Translations under genes and position numbers: made by a program | NCBI RefSeq assembly: GCF_003444775.1 | Contig: NZ_CP021081.1 | Span: 980,001 to 1,044,000, forward strand | Origin: Deinococcus ficus | GTDB lineage: Bacteria; Deinococcota; Deinococci; Deinococcales; Deinococcaceae | Direction: 5' to 3' | DNA length: 64,000 nt | Shown: piece by piece, positions 42,865 through 53,704 of the stretch | How positions within the stretch are numbered: the stretch's first letter is position 1 | How the letters are laid out: every line of letters begins with the position of its first letter | The notes under the pieces: model-generated | Told to the model about the DNA's origin: nothing | Seen by the model: only the letters and a program-made list of their open reading frames with translations | The model's database searches: none

Positions 42865-43596
42865 TCAGACCACCTCGCTGCCCGACGTGTGCGCCGGGCC
42901 GAGCAGGGACGTGCTGAAGGTCGCCTCGATGTTCGCCGCGGTGTACACCTCGGCGGGCGTGCCGTCGGCGATTACCCGGCCGTTGACCAGCACGAGGTGA
43001 TCGCACCATTTCTTCGCCTGTTCCAGGTCGTGCGTGACCATCACCACCGCCCGGCCCTTGTCCGCCTGGGCGCGCAGCAGCGCCATCAGGCCCTCCTGCG
43101 TGACCGGGTCCACGCCGGTCAGCGGTTCGTCCAGCAGCAGCAGGTGGCCCTGCCGGGCCAGCATGCGCGCCAGCAGCACCCGCTGACGCTGCCCGCCCGA
43201 CAGCGCCCCGATGTGCCGGCCCCGCAGCTCGTACACGCCCGTCTCGCGCAGGGCGTCCTCCACGATCACGCGGTCCTTGCGGCTGGGGAAGTGCAGCCAG
43301 CCCAGCCGGCCGGTGCGGCCCATCATGGCGACGTCCCACACCGTTACCGGAAAGGCCCAGTCCAGCGTCTGCTGCTGCGGCACGTACGAGATGCAGTCCG
43401 GGGAGTGGCCGGGGTCGAACACCGCGCGGCCCTCCGCGGCCGGCACCAGGCCCACCAGGGCGCGCAGCAGTGTGCTTTTCCCCGCGCCGTTCGGGCCGAT
43501 GATCGCGCTGAACGACCCCGCCTCGAACCGCACCGTCGCGCCGCGCAGCGCCACGTGAGGGCCGTAGCGGACGGTCAGGTTCTCCACGCCAAGCAC
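42865..43596 (-). CDS. Metal (Mn/Zn-type) ABC transporter ATP-binding protein
   Basis: A 243-residue ATPase: Walker [16 protein letters not shown]-loop [19 protein letters not shown] (typical of ZnuC/MntB-type proteins), signature [15 protein letters not shown], Walker [14 protein letters not shown]-loop [10 protein letters not shown]. An open frame extends to 43614, but TACACT (plus 43603-43608) lies inside that extension and 6 bases before the GTG at 43596, giving the start [12 protein letters not shown] and a leaderless message. Confidence 0.92.
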   Translation of the reverse strand: MLGVENLTVRYGPHVALRGATVRFEAGSFSAIIGPNGAGKSTLLRALVGLVPAAEGRAVFDPGHSPDCISYVPQQQTLDWAFPVTVWDVAMMGRTGRLGWLHFPSRKDRVIVEDALRETGVYELRGRHIGALSGGQRQRVLLARMLARQGHLLLLDEPLTGVDPVTQEGLMALLRAQADKGRAVVMVTHDLEQAKKWCDHLVLVNGRVIADGTPAEVYTAANIEATFSTSLLGPAHTSGSEVV

Positions 43597-43635
43597 GGCG
43601 GCAGTGTAGAGCACGCCGCCGCCCGGAGGCCCAGG

Positions 43636-44883
43636 TCAGGGCAGCGGCAGCCGCAGCAGGCGCAGCGCCACCCGCCACCCCGCGCCGGCCGCCTCGCGCA
43701 CCAGCCCCAGGTCCAGCGTCACGTCACCCGGCTGGTGGTAGGTGGAGTCCAGACCGCGGTGAAAGTACAGCGTGGGCACCCCTGCCTCCCGGAAGGGCGC
43801 GTGATCGCTGCTGCCGGTCACGCCCTCCTCGCTGGGAACGCCGGTGACCTCCCGCGCGACCTGCACCAGGGGCCGCTGCCCACGCAATTCCAGGGGCCGG
43901 GCGGGCAGGCCCACCATGTCGAAGTTCAGCATGCCCCGGAGTTGCGTGACCAGCGCCCAGTTGGATTTCACGAAGTGCTGCGAGCCGAGCAGGCCGTCTT
44001 CCTCTGCGTCGAACAGCACGAACACGCTGCGCGCCGCCACCGGGGTGTTCGCGGCCCGCCGGGCGATGTCCAGCACGGCCAGCGTGCCGGACAGGTTGTC
44101 GTTCGCGCCGGGCGAGAGGTGCACACTGTCCAGATGCGCGCCGATCAGTACGGAGGGAGGCGCCGCGGCCGGCCGGAACGCCACGAGGTTCACGGCCCGG
44201 GCCTCCACGGGCGCCACGTGCACCGCCACCGTCACGGCCTGTCCGGTCGTCATGGCCTGCGCGGTGCTCCGGCTGACGGCCAGCACTGGGAAATCCAGCC
44301 GCAACCCCAGGCGCCCGCCGTGCACGGTGTCGTCCGGCCCGGCCAGCACCACCGCGAACGCCCCGGCGATCATGGCGTTGAGGACCGGGGTGATCAGGGG
44401 CAGGTCGCTGCGCTCGATCACCGCGACCCTGCCCCGCACGTTCACGTTCAGGAAGTCGCTGTCCACCCCGGTGCCCGGCACCCGGACGGCCTCGGCGGTC
44501 ACCTGCCCACCCGTGGACCCCTGCAGCGCCCGGCCGGAGAGAACCTGCGCCGGCCCGCCCGGGGTGGCGGGAGGCACCGTCACCGTGGAGCCCAGGTCGT
44601 TCAGGCGGCGGTATCGGAATTCCTCCCGGCGCGTCTGGTAGCCCAGCGCCCGGAACTGCCCTTCCAGGTACGCGCGGGCCTGTTCGTTGGCCGGGCTGCC
44701 CACCACGCGCGGCCCAAAGGCGAGCACCCGGCGGGCCTGCGCCCCCAGATCGTCGCCAGTGGCAACCGCGGCCACTCGCGGGGGCCGGGCCGTCTGGGCC
44801 GAGGAGAGGACGGAGGGCAGGCCCAGCAGGAGCGCCGTGGTCAGCAGAAAGGGGGTGGGACGTGAGGGGAGAGCGCGGCGCAC
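43636..44883 (-). CDS. Secreted M28-family zinc aminopeptidase with PA domain
   Basis: A 415-residue exported peptidase. A signal peptide (PFLLTTALLLGLPSVLSSAQ) is followed by a PA-type insertion (about 130-230) and the M28 catalytic domain. Metal ligands are visible in GAHLDSVHLSPGANDNLSGT, DAEEDGLLGSQHF, LNFDMVG and the late YHQPGD. It removes N-terminal amino acids from peptides outside the cytoplasm. The start is GTG at 44883, with no clear Shine-Dalgarno, so it is uncertain. Confidence 0.88.
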   Translation of the reverse strand: MRRALPSRPTPFLLTTALLLGLPSVLSSAQTARPPRVAAVATGDDLGAQARRVLAFGPRVVGSPANEQARAYLEGQFRALGYQTRREEFRYRRLNDLGSTVTVPPATPGGPAQVLSGRALQGSTGGQVTAEAVRVPGTGVDSDFLNVNVRGRVAVIERSDLPLITPVLNAMIAGAFAVVLAGPDDTVHGGRLGLRLDFPVLAVSRSTAQAMTTGQAVTVAVHVAPVEARAVNLVAFRPAAAPPSVLIGAHLDSVHLSPGANDNLSGTLAVLDIARRAANTPVAARSVFVLFDAEEDGLLGSQHFVKSNWALVTQLRGMLNFDMVGLPARPLELRGQRPLVQVAREVTGVPSEEGVTGSSDHAPFREAGVPTLYFHRGLDSTYHQPGDVTLDLGLVREAAGAGWRVALRLLRLPLP

Positions 44884-44915
44884 CGGCCCAGGAAAGCACA
44901 CGCCCGGGCGGCCCT

Positions 44916-45803
44916 TCAGGAGACCAGCTGCTTTTCCGCGGGCTGCGCCGCCGGCCTGAGGCGGGCGGGCCACGCGCTGGCGACCACGCTGCCCAGCACC
45001 AGGGCCGCGCCCAGCCACTGCGCCGGGCCCAGTGTGCGGTGCACGATCAGGACGTCCAGGATCAGGGCCGTGAAGGGACTCAGGGGCGCGAGCAGGCTCA
45101 CCTGCTGCACCGGCAGGTGGTTCAGGCCGCGCTGCCACAGCAGGGCCGCCACGGCCGTGCCGACCAGCGTGAGGAACCCCAGCGCCAGCCAGCCGTTCAG
45201 GGGCAGCGAACCCAGCCGCGGCAGGTCCGCGGCGCTGAGGGGCAGCAGCAGCAGGCCGCCCAGCGTGAGGTCCCAGGCGACCTGGTGCAGCGGGGTGGCG
45301 CCGGCCGGCGCGCCCCAGCGTTTGAAGAGGGTGACGCCCAGGGCGTTGACCAGCGCGAACCCCAGCGCCATCAGGATGCCCAGGGGGTCCAGCCGCCCGC
45401 CGCCGGACACGCTGATCAGGGCCACGCCCACCAGCCCCAGGCCGGCCAGGGTGAGGTTGCGGCGGCTGGGCGGCTGGTGCAGCAGCGGCCATGCCAGGAA
45501 CACGACCAGCATGGCGCTGCTGGCGCCGATGGTGGCGGCCACCCCGCCCGGCAGCCGCAGCGCCGAGGCGTACAGCAGCGTGAAGAACAGGCCCTGGCGC
45601 AGCAGGGACAGCACCGCGATGCGGCCCCACCACGCGCGCGGGGGGAGGCTGCGCACCAGGGCGAGCAGCAGCAGACCGGCGGGGAGGATGCGCAGCGTGC
45701 CCAGCAGCGGCGCAGGCAGATTGCTGAGGTACGTGGTGGTGATGAGGTAGGTGGTGCCCCAGATCAGGGGTGCCACCGCGGTGAGCAGCAGAACCGGGTT
45801 CAT
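44916..45803 (-). CDS. EamA/DMT-superfamily transporter
   Basis: A 295-residue membrane protein with ten predicted helices in two EamA repeats, starting MNPVLLLTAVAPLIWGTTYL. Members export amino acids, metabolites or drugs. It is divergent from a MarR regulator across a perfect palindrome, so that regulator probably represses it and responds to the exported compound. The frame can be extended to an ATG at 45860, immediately beside the operator, but the first helix fits the start at 45803. Confidence 0.88.
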   Translation of the reverse strand: MNPVLLLTAVAPLIWGTTYLITTTYLSNLPAPLLGTLRILPAGLLLLALVRSLPPRAWWGRIAVLSLLRQGLFFTLLYASALRLPGGVAATIGASSAMLVVFLAWPLLHQPPSRRNLTLAGLGLVGVALISVSGGGRLDPLGILMALGFALVNALGVTLFKRWGAPAGATPLHQVAWDLTLGGLLLLPLSAADLPRLGSLPLNGWLALGFLTLVGTAVAALLWQRGLNHLPVQQVSLLAPLSPFTALILDVLIVHRTLGPAQWLGAALVLGSVVASAWPARLRPAAQPAEKQLVS

Positions 45804-45863
45804 GGGTGGGACCGGGGAGACAGGGGAGGGGCGGCGCGCATGGGTCCACCATACGCCCATTAC

Positions 45864-45875
45864 TTAGACGTCTAA
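45864..45875. promoter_or_regulatory. Palindromic operator between the DMT exporter and marR
   Basis: TTAGACGTCTAA is a perfect 12-bp palindrome in the 138-base space between the divergent DMT and MarR genes. MarR dimers typically bind such sites. It lies about 60 bases before the exporter start and about 55 bases before the box of marR. Confidence 0.65.
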
Positions 45876-45941
45876 ATAAGCCGCGTGGCCTAGCGGGACG
45901 GCGCCACCTCCAGCCCATGCAGACGGTGGTAGAACAGCCGC

Positions 45942-46445
45942 ATGTCCACCCGCCGCCACGTTCAGCGCATCCACGACGACTGGCGCCGCGTCCGCCCCGA
46001 CCTCGACCCCACCCCCATGCGGCGCCTGATCCTGCTCAACCTCACCGCCCGCCTGGCCCTGGACCAGATCGAACGGACCCAGCAGACGCACGGCCTGAAC
46101 CTCGCCCAGGCCGACCTGCTGCTCACCCTGTACCGCAGCGCCCCCGACCAGGGCCTCACGCCCGGCGAACTCACCAACCTGATCGCCATCACCCCCGCCA
46201 GCATCACCAACCGCCTGGACCGCCTCGAACACGACAACCTGATCGCCCGCACCCCCGACCCTCACGACGCCCGCGCCCGCCGCGTCCGCCTCACCCCCGA
46301 GGGCCGCGCCCGCGTCGAGGCCCTGCTCCCCGACCACCTCGGCAATGAGGAACGCATGCTCGCCGGCCTCACCGACGCCGAACACGCCGACCTGGAACGC
46401 CTGCTGCTGAAACTCGCCGGGCACCTCGAGGACCTCACCCCCTGA
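45942..46445 (+). CDS. MarR-family transcriptional regulator
   Basis: A 167-residue winged-helix regulator: GLTPGELTNLIAITPASITNRLDRLEHDNLIAR is the recognition region (helix pair around residues 80-112), followed by the wing DPHDARARRVRLTPEG. The ligand is unknown. TAGAAC (45930-45935) precedes the ATG by 6 bases, indicating a leaderless mRNA. It probably controls the divergent DMT exporter and itself. Confidence 0.92.
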   Translation: MSTRRHVQRIHDDWRRVRPDLDPTPMRRLILLNLTARLALDQIERTQQTHGLNLAQADLLLTLYRSAPDQGLTPGELTNLIAITPASITNRLDRLEHDNLIARTPDPHDARARRVRLTPEGRARVEALLPDHLGNEERMLAGLTDAEHADLERLLLKLAGHLEDLTP

Positions 46446-46504
46446 GCCACGCGGCCGATGCCCGGAACGGAACCCGGCCCCGGACTGCCGGTAGGCCCGG
46501 TTCC

Positions 46505-47020
46505 CTGATCCTGATCAACGGCGCGTCCAGCGCGGGAAAGACCACGCTGACCCACGCCCTGCGCGACACCCTGCCGATCCCGTTCCTGCACTTCAGCCTG
46601 GACTTCTTCCACTTCGGCGACGCGGTCCTGCCCCGCACCCCGGACGGGACACTCCGCGACTGGGCACGGGTGCGGCCTCAGCTGTTCGAGGGCTTCCACC
46701 GCTGCCTGCCCGTCCTCCTGGACGCCGGGAACAACCTGGTCGTGGACGACATCATCGAGACGCCGCAGATGTGGACGCAGTTCCAGACGCTGCTGCGCGG
46801 CCACGACGTGTTCCTGGTCGGTCTGCACTGCCCCCTGGCCGAACTTGAACGCCGAGAGCAGGCCCGCGGGGATCGCCGCGTCGGGGATGCCGCCCGCGAC
46901 CTGCTCACCGTTCACGCCTTCACGCCCTCCCACCGGGAACTGGGGTGCAGTGCGTCTCCAGAGCAGAACGACGCCTGGGTCAGTCAGGCCTGGAGGCGGC
47001 AATCCGCTGCCGAACGCTGA
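46505..47020 (+). CDS. Chloramphenicol-phosphotransferase-like kinase without a canonical start
   Basis: The frame encodes a P-loop (LILINGASSAGKTTLTHAL), FLHFSLDFFHFGDAVLPR, VVDDIIETPQMWTQF and VGLHCPLAELERREQARGDR, matching the CPT-like kinase family (about 175 residues). No ATG, GTG or TTG lies between the upstream open region and residue 56, so a normal start would lose the P-loop. A CTG at 46505 gives 171 residues and follows TAGGCC (46492-46497) by 7 bases, the leaderless spacing of this genome. The alternative is an ATG at 46458 plus one frameshift. Family members can phosphorylate small molecules; the substrate is unknown. Confidence 0.65.
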   Translation: MILINGASSAGKTTLTHALRDTLPIPFLHFSLDFFHFGDAVLPRTPDGTLRDWARVRPQLFEGFHRCLPVLLDAGNNLVVDDIIETPQMWTQFQTLLRGHDVFLVGLHCPLAELERREQARGDRRVGDAARDLLTVHAFTPSHRELGCSASPEQNDAWVSQAWRRQSAAER

Positions 47021-47118
47021 CCGGACCGCTGCCGCGCCCGTCCTGTGCGTCACGCAGGGACACCCCCTAGGCAATCTGGCGCTCCCCGCGCCTGCCCCGC
47101 TGCGGCACACTGGCCCGC

Positions 47119-48372
47119 ATGTGGAACACGCTGCACCCGAACGTCAGGATCCGCATCATCAACTCCTTCCTGACCCGCATGGTGGGCGGCGCGATCTTCC
47201 CGTTCATGGCCATCTACTTCACGCACCACCTGGGCGCGGCCCTGGCGGGCCTGCTGCTGATGCTGCTGGTCGCCGTGCAGTTCGTCGCCGGTCTGTACGG
47301 CGGCGGCCTCGCGGACGCCTGGGGCCGCCGCCGCACCCTGCTGGCCGGTGAGGTCCTGAAAGTCGCCGCGTTCGCCGCGCTGCTGCTCGCCAACCTGCAC
47401 GCGCCGCTGCCCTGGCTGACCTTCGCCACGCTGGTCGCCATCAACGTGGCCAACGGTCTGATCAACCCGGCCGCCGAGGCGATGCTGGTGGACGTCAGCA
47501 CCCCCGAGACGCGCACGTTCATGTACTCCGTGAACTACTGGGCGATCAACGCCAGCCTCCTGATCGGCACGCTGCTCGGCGGGTGGCTGTACCAGGACCA
47601 CTTCCAGGCGCTGCTGGCCGGGCTGCTGGGCATGTCCTTCGTCACGCTGTTCCTCGCCTGGACCCGCATGAGTGAAACGCTGGGCGGCCCGCGCCCCACG
47701 CGCGCCGAGGTGCGCGGGCGCATGGGGCCGGGGCCGCTGCTGCGCAGTTACGCCCAGGTGGTCGGGGACCGCGCCTACCTGCTGTTTCTGCTGGGGTTCG
47801 TGCTGCTCATGAGCATCGAGATGGGCCGCCAGAACTTCATTCCCGTGCACCTCGCGCAGGACTTTCCCGTGCAGGCGCTGTTCGGCGTGCCGCTGACCGG
47901 CGTGAAGGCCATGAGCTTGATGACCGCCATCAACACCGTCATGATCGTCCTGTTCACCATTCCCGCCAGCCGCTGGGTGCAGGGCCGCGACCTGCGGCGC
48001 GTGATGGCCGCCGGGTTCCTGCTGTTCACCGCGGGCTTCGCCGGCCTGAACGGCAGCGCGCACCTGGGCACCCTGATGCTCGCCAGCGTGGCCCTGAGCA
48101 TCGGTGAACTGCTGTACGTGCCCAGCCGCCAGACGCTGCTGGCCGACCTGATCCCGGAGGACCGGCGCGGCGCGTACCTCGCCGTGAACGGCCAGACCTT
48201 CACGCTCGGGAAGTGGATCGCCGCGCTCGGCGTGCCGCTGGGCGCCCAGATCGGCCCGGGCGGCATGCTGGCCGCCGTGCTGCTCACCGGCGTGGCCGCC
48301 ACGGCCCTCAGCCTCGCCGGGCTGCGCCGCCCCGCCGCGCCCGCCCGCGTGCCCGTCCCGGAGAGCGTCTGA
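47119..48372 (+). CDS. Major facilitator superfamily transporter
   Basis: A 417-residue protein with about twelve membrane helices. It has the MFS motif A-like loop GGGLADAWGRRRTLL after helix 2 and IPEDRRGAYLAVNGQTFTLG in the second half. A drug/metabolite efflux role is likely. CACACT lies 7 bases before the ATG. The stop codon overlaps the apparent start of a second MFS gene, so both are probably made together and may be functionally linked. Confidence 0.9.
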   Translation: MWNTLHPNVRIRIINSFLTRMVGGAIFPFMAIYFTHHLGAALAGLLLMLLVAVQFVAGLYGGGLADAWGRRRTLLAGEVLKVAAFAALLLANLHAPLPWLTFATLVAINVANGLINPAAEAMLVDVSTPETRTFMYSVNYWAINASLLIGTLLGGWLYQDHFQALLAGLLGMSFVTLFLAWTRMSETLGGPRPTRAEVRGRMGPGPLLRSYAQVVGDRAYLLFLLGFVLLMSIEMGRQNFIPVHLAQDFPVQALFGVPLTGVKAMSLMTAINTVMIVLFTIPASRWVQGRDLRRVMAAGFLLFTAGFAGLNGSAHLGTLMLASVALSIGELLYVPSRQTLLADLIPEDRRGAYLAVNGQTFTLGKWIAALGVPLGAQIGPGGMLAAVLLTGVAATALSLAGLRRPAAPARVPVPESV

Positions 48373-49574
48373 CGCGCCTGACCTCCCTGATCGCCGCGTA
48401 CCCCCGGCCCTTCTGGCTGCTGTGGACGGGCACCCTGATCAACCGCACGGGCGAGTTCGTGGTGCCGCTCCTGGGTTTTTACCTCACCGCGCAGCAGCAC
48501 ATGAACGTGGGGCAGGTCAGCGTGATCCTTAGCGCGCTGGGCGTGGGCCGCTTCCTCGCCGAGGGCTTCGGCGGGCAGCTCAGCGACCGGTACGGCACCG
48601 CCTTCACCATGACACTCGCCCTGACCGGCGGCGGCCTCATGCTGCTGCTGCTCGCCCAGGCGCACACCTTCGCGCAGCTGTTCGCCGGGGTGCTCGCCTA
48701 CTCCCTCCTGACCGCCATGTACAAACCCGCCGCCAGCACCGCCGTCGCCGACCTCACCGCCGGCCCGCAGCGCGCCCGGGCGTACAACCTGCTGTACTGG
48801 GCGATCAACGTCGGCGCGTCCATCGCCCCGGTCCTCGGCGGCGTCCTCGCCGGCCTGAACGCCCGACTGCTGTTCTACCTGGACGCCCTGACCATGTTCG
48901 TGTACGCCGCGATCCTCACCCTCTTCTACCGCGCGCCCCGCACCCCGCACGAGCACACCCGCAGGGCGGCCCTGCTCCCCCGCGACCGGCTGCTGTGGCA
49001 GTTCTGCCTCGCCACCCTGCTGTACGCCCTGACCTACCAGAGCTACAAATTGCTCGCCCTGGTGTTCGCGCAGCAGGGCTACGCAGCCGTGCAGTACGGC
49101 CAGGTGCTCGCCGTGAACGGCCTGCTGGTGATCCTGCTGGGCCTCCCGGTCGGGCACTTCATCGCCCGCACCAGCCACCCCCGCTGGCAGGTCGCGGGTG
49201 CCGCGCTGCTCGGCACGGGCTTCCTGCTGCACGCCTTCGCGCACACCCTGGGGCAGCACGTCCTGGCCGTCACCGTCTGGACCCTGGGCGAGATTGTCGC
49301 CTACAGCATCAGCAAGACCATCATCAGCGAACTCGCCCCACCCCAGAACCGCGGCGCGTACATCGGGCTGGTGGGCAGCATGAGCGGCCTCGCCACCCTC
49401 ATCGCGCCCCTGCTGGGCGGCGCGCTGCTCCAGCACCTCGGCGCCGCGCCCATGTGGACCGCCATGGCCGGCGTGGGCTTCACGGCCGCCGCGCTGTACC
49501 TGTGGCTGGAGGCCCGCGTCACCCGCCGGCGCGCGGAGACGGCCCGCTGGGAAGCGGCCCTGCCGGCCGGCTGA
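48369..49574 (+). CDS. Second major facilitator superfamily transporter, apparent CTG start
   Basis: A 401-residue MFS protein (helix 1 FWLLWTGTLINRTGEFVVPLL; motif A GGQLSDRYGTAFTM). It resembles its upstream neighbour (both share YWAIN and RGAY motifs), suggesting tandem duplication. No ATG, GTG or TTG precedes helix 1 nearby. A CTG overlapping the previous stop (CTGA at 48369-48372) preceded by GGAGAG is the best start. The C-terminus overlaps the convergent gene by 56 bases. Confidence 0.85.
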   Translation: MTRLTSLIAAYPRPFWLLWTGTLINRTGEFVVPLLGFYLTAQQHMNVGQVSVILSALGVGRFLAEGFGGQLSDRYGTAFTMTLALTGGGLMLLLLAQAHTFAQLFAGVLAYSLLTAMYKPAASTAVADLTAGPQRARAYNLLYWAINVGASIAPVLGGVLAGLNARLLFYLDALTMFVYAAILTLFYRAPRTPHEHTRRAALLPRDRLLWQFCLATLLYALTYQSYKLLALVFAQQGYAAVQYGQVLAVNGLLVILLGLPVGHFIARTSHPRWQVAGAALLGTGFLLHAFAHTLGQHVLAVTVWTLGEIVAYSISKTIISELAPPQNRGAYIGLVGSMSGLATLIAPLLGGALLQHLGAAPMWTAMAGVGFTAAALYLWLEARVTRRRAETARWEAALPAG

Positions 49575-49881
49575 ACATGCCCGCCAGCAGGCACCCCCAG
49601 CCCACCGTTTCCAGCACCGTCACGAACACCCCCACCAGCCCCTGCATCCGCAGGGCCATTCCGGCCGTAAGATCCTGCTCCGCCATGTATCCGGGGAGCC
49701 AGACAGTCAGCCCGCTGCCCACCACCCGCGTGACGCCCAGGATGACGAACGCGGCGATCGCCCACCGCAGCGCCGGCCTTTCCCGAACATGAAGGGCGGC
49801 CAGCACGGCCCCGGTGAACCAGACGGCCAGGACGGGGAATTGGCCCAGCGCGGGCCACAGGACAGCTTCGAGGAAGGACAT
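49519..49881 (-). CDS. Small membrane protein of unknown function
   Basis: A 120-residue protein with about three to four hydrophobic helices (VLWPALGQFPVLAVWFTGAV; WAIAAFVILGVTRVVGSGL; LVGVFVTVLETVGWGCLLAG) and a Pro/Gly-rich tail. No family is recognised. Its 3' end overlaps the MFS gene on the other strand by 56 bases. The start MSFLEAVLWPAL has no clear ribosome site. Confidence 0.65.
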   Translation of the reverse strand: MSFLEAVLWPALGQFPVLAVWFTGAVLAALHVRERPALRWAIAAFVILGVTRVVGSGLTVWLPGYMAEQDLTAGMALRMQGLVGVFVTVLETVGWGCLLAGMFSRPAGPLPSGPSPRAGG

Positions 49882-49955
49882 CAGTGGGCCAGCATCGCAG
49901 AGTCGCCCGGCAGGTGAAGGCGAATCTGAGGGGAGCGCTCGGCATGACTGGCCAT

Positions 49956-49994
49956 ATGAAGAGTGCCCCCTCGCGTGCAGGGGGCACTCTTCAT
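49956..49994 (-). terminator. Strong hairpin downstream of lipA
   Basis: A perfect 16-bp stem (49956-49971 with 49979-49994) has a 7-base loop and begins 9 bases past the lipA stop. It should end the lipB-lipA transcript. Confidence 0.75.
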
Positions 49995-50003
49995 CCGTGC
50001 TGA

Positions 50004-50999
<996 letters not shown>

Positions 51000-51002
51000 G
51001 CG

Positions 51003-51734
51003 TTAACTCCCCGCCCGGGCCACTGGCGCTGCGCCCAGTTCCGGGATGGTCCAATCATAGGTGGCGAAGGTCTGGCGGAAGGCGTCCGAGAGTGCTTTTT
51101 TCGCGTCCGGGATGCTGGCAGTGCGCGGCAGGCCGCGCAGGTCGTACTCGCGCTGCACGCTGGTCATCTGCGTGCCTTCCAGGCCGCACGGCACGATCAG
51201 GTCGAAGTGGTCCAGGTTCGTCGTGACGTTCAGGCCGATGCCGTGCAGCGCCACGTGACGTTTGACGGCCACGCCGAAACTGGCGATCTTCTGGTCGTAC
51301 GCGCGGCCGTTCACGGTGCGCGGGTCCACGTACACGCCCGCGTACCCGGGGTTCGGCCGGGCGTCCGGGAGGCCCAGGGTATGCAGTGCCTGAATGGTCG
51401 CGCCTTCCAGCAGCCGCAGGAAGTCCACGATCTTGCGGCCCACTGGGAAGATCGCGTACGCGACGAGCTGACCAGGGCCGTGGTAGGTGACGTCCCCGCC
51501 GCGTTCGATGTCCAGCACCTCGATGTTCTGGGCGTGCAGGTACTCGCGCGTGACCACGATGTTCGTGCCTTCCCGGGCCTTGCGGCCGAGCGTGAGGACA
51601 GGCGGGTGCTCCAGCAGCAGCAGTGTGGGCCGTCCGCCGCCGGCCACGCGGTCGTGGTGCGCGTGCTGCAACTCCCACGCCTGCCGGTAGGGGAGGACGC
51701 CCAGGTCCAGGATGTCGAACGCCGACTCGGTCAC
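51003..51734 (-). CDS. lipB: Octanoyltransferase
   Basis: A 243-residue enzyme that transfers octanoyl from ACP to lipoyl domains. Motifs include RGGDVTYHGPGQLVAYAIFP, the catalytic Lys in DQKIASFGVAVKR and the catalytic Cys in IVPCGLEG. The frame runs to 51902, but the GTG at 51734 lies 7 bases after TAGAAT (plus 51742-51747), so the leaderless GTG start (TESAFDILDLG) is correct. Confidence 0.95.
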   Translation of the reverse strand: MTESAFDILDLGVLPYRQAWELQHAHHDRVAGGGRPTLLLLEHPPVLTLGRKAREGTNIVVTREYLHAQNIEVLDIERGGDVTYHGPGQLVAYAIFPVGRKIVDFLRLLEGATIQALHTLGLPDARPNPGYAGVYVDPRTVNGRAYDQKIASFGVAVKRHVALHGIGLNVTTNLDHFDLIVPCGLEGTQMTSVQREYDLRGLPRTASIPDAKKALSDAFRQTFATYDWTIPELGAAPVARAGS

Positions 51735-51855
51735 GTCCCGGATTCTAGGGGCCGGCCCCGGCTTTTTGCGTGTCCGGGTCACCCATTCCGGACGGATTGA
51801 CAATCCTGGCTGGTGAATGCCGCGGCGCGTGATGGTGGGCCCCACACCGCTCCCT

Positions 51856-52749
<894 letters not shown>

Positions 52750-52755
52750 GCCGGA

Positions 52756-52810
52756 ATTGTAGACCTGAAGGGTCGGGTTTCGGGGGGCCGTGGGGGCCGG
52801 TGCCTATACT
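52756..52810. promoter_or_regulatory. Divergent leaderless promoters for cysM and cysE
   Basis: The 68-base gap contains two -10 boxes: TACAAT on the minus strand (plus 52756-52761, 6 bases before cysM) and TATACT on the plus strand (52805-52810, 7 bases before cysE). They are close enough for shared control of cysteine synthesis. Confidence 0.75.
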
Positions 52811-52817
52811 CGGCCGT

Positions 52818-53648
52818 ATGGAAGGCCGCCCCGCCCTGGACACGGAATTTTTCACCCGGCTGATGCGTCACCACCAGCAGGGCCGCCGGTATCCGCCGTC
52901 CACCTGGGCGGTGGGCTTCGCCGAACGCCTGCTGTTCGCGCTGTTCCCCGAACACGAGGGCCGCTGCCTGGACAGCCTGTCGGAACTGCGCGCCGAGTTC
53001 AGCCTGCTGCACGCCGAACTGCTGCGCATCCTGGTTCCCCTACAACCGGAACTGCCGCGCCCCGCGGCCGCGCTGGCCGCAGACTTCATGGACACGCTGC
53101 CCGGCACGTTCGACACGCTGATGGCCGACGCGCAGGCCCTGCTGGCCGGCGACCCGGCCGCCCGCAGCCTGTACGAGGTGATCCGCGCGTACCCGGGTTT
53201 CTACGCCGTGGCGCTGTACCGCATGGCGCACACCCTGCACCGCCTGGGGGTGCCGCTGCTGCCGCGCCTGATCACCGAACACGCCCACGGGAAGACCGGC
53301 ATCGACATCCACCCGGGCGCGGTGATCGGCCCGGAATTCTGCATCGACCACGGCACCGGCGTGGTGATCGGCGAGACCGCCCGCATCGGGCAGCGGGTGA
53401 AGCTGTACCAGGGCGTCACGCTGGGCGCTCTGAGCGTCACCAAGGACCTCGCGGCCGTCACGCGCCACCCCACCATCGAGGACGACGTGATCATCTACGC
53501 CGGCGCCACGATCCTGGGCGGCGACACCGTGATCGGGGCGGGCAGCATTATCGGCGGGAACGTGTGGCTCACGCAGAGCGTGCCGCCGCACTCGCGCGTG
53601 TACTACCACGGCGGGGACGAGGTCCGCCCGCCCAGCCCCGCCCGCTGA
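52818..53648 (+). CDS. cysE: Serine O-acetyltransferase
   Basis: A 276-residue enzyme that makes O-acetylserine, the substrate of the divergent cysteine synthase. An N-terminal helical domain is followed by the hexapeptide left-handed beta-helix (GIDIHPGAVIGPEFCIDHGTG, VVIGETARIG, VKLYQGVTLGAL, HPTIEDDVIIYAGATILGG). An in-frame start at 52800 lies upstream of the TATACT box and is excluded; the ATG at 52818 is 7 bases after that box. Confidence 0.94.
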   Translation: MEGRPALDTEFFTRLMRHHQQGRRYPPSTWAVGFAERLLFALFPEHEGRCLDSLSELRAEFSLLHAELLRILVPLQPELPRPAAALAADFMDTLPGTFDTLMADAQALLAGDPAARSLYEVIRAYPGFYAVALYRMAHTLHRLGVPLLPRLITEHAHGKTGIDIHPGAVIGPEFCIDHGTGVVIGETARIGQRVKLYQGVTLGALSVTKDLAAVTRHPTIEDDVIIYAGATILGGDTVIGAGSIIGGNVWLTQSVPPHSRVYYHGGDEVRPPSPAR

Positions 53649-53704
53649 CCCCGGCCCGACCAGATGACGGATGCCAGCCCTGGCGCCGACCTGTAGGCTC
53701 GGGC

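Noticed and set aside
43636..45918. A 760-residue frame apparently fusing a long Pro/Arg-rich segment to the M28 peptidase
   Set aside because: The first 345 residues overlap the DMT transporter in another frame. The signal peptide and peptidase begin near 44883.
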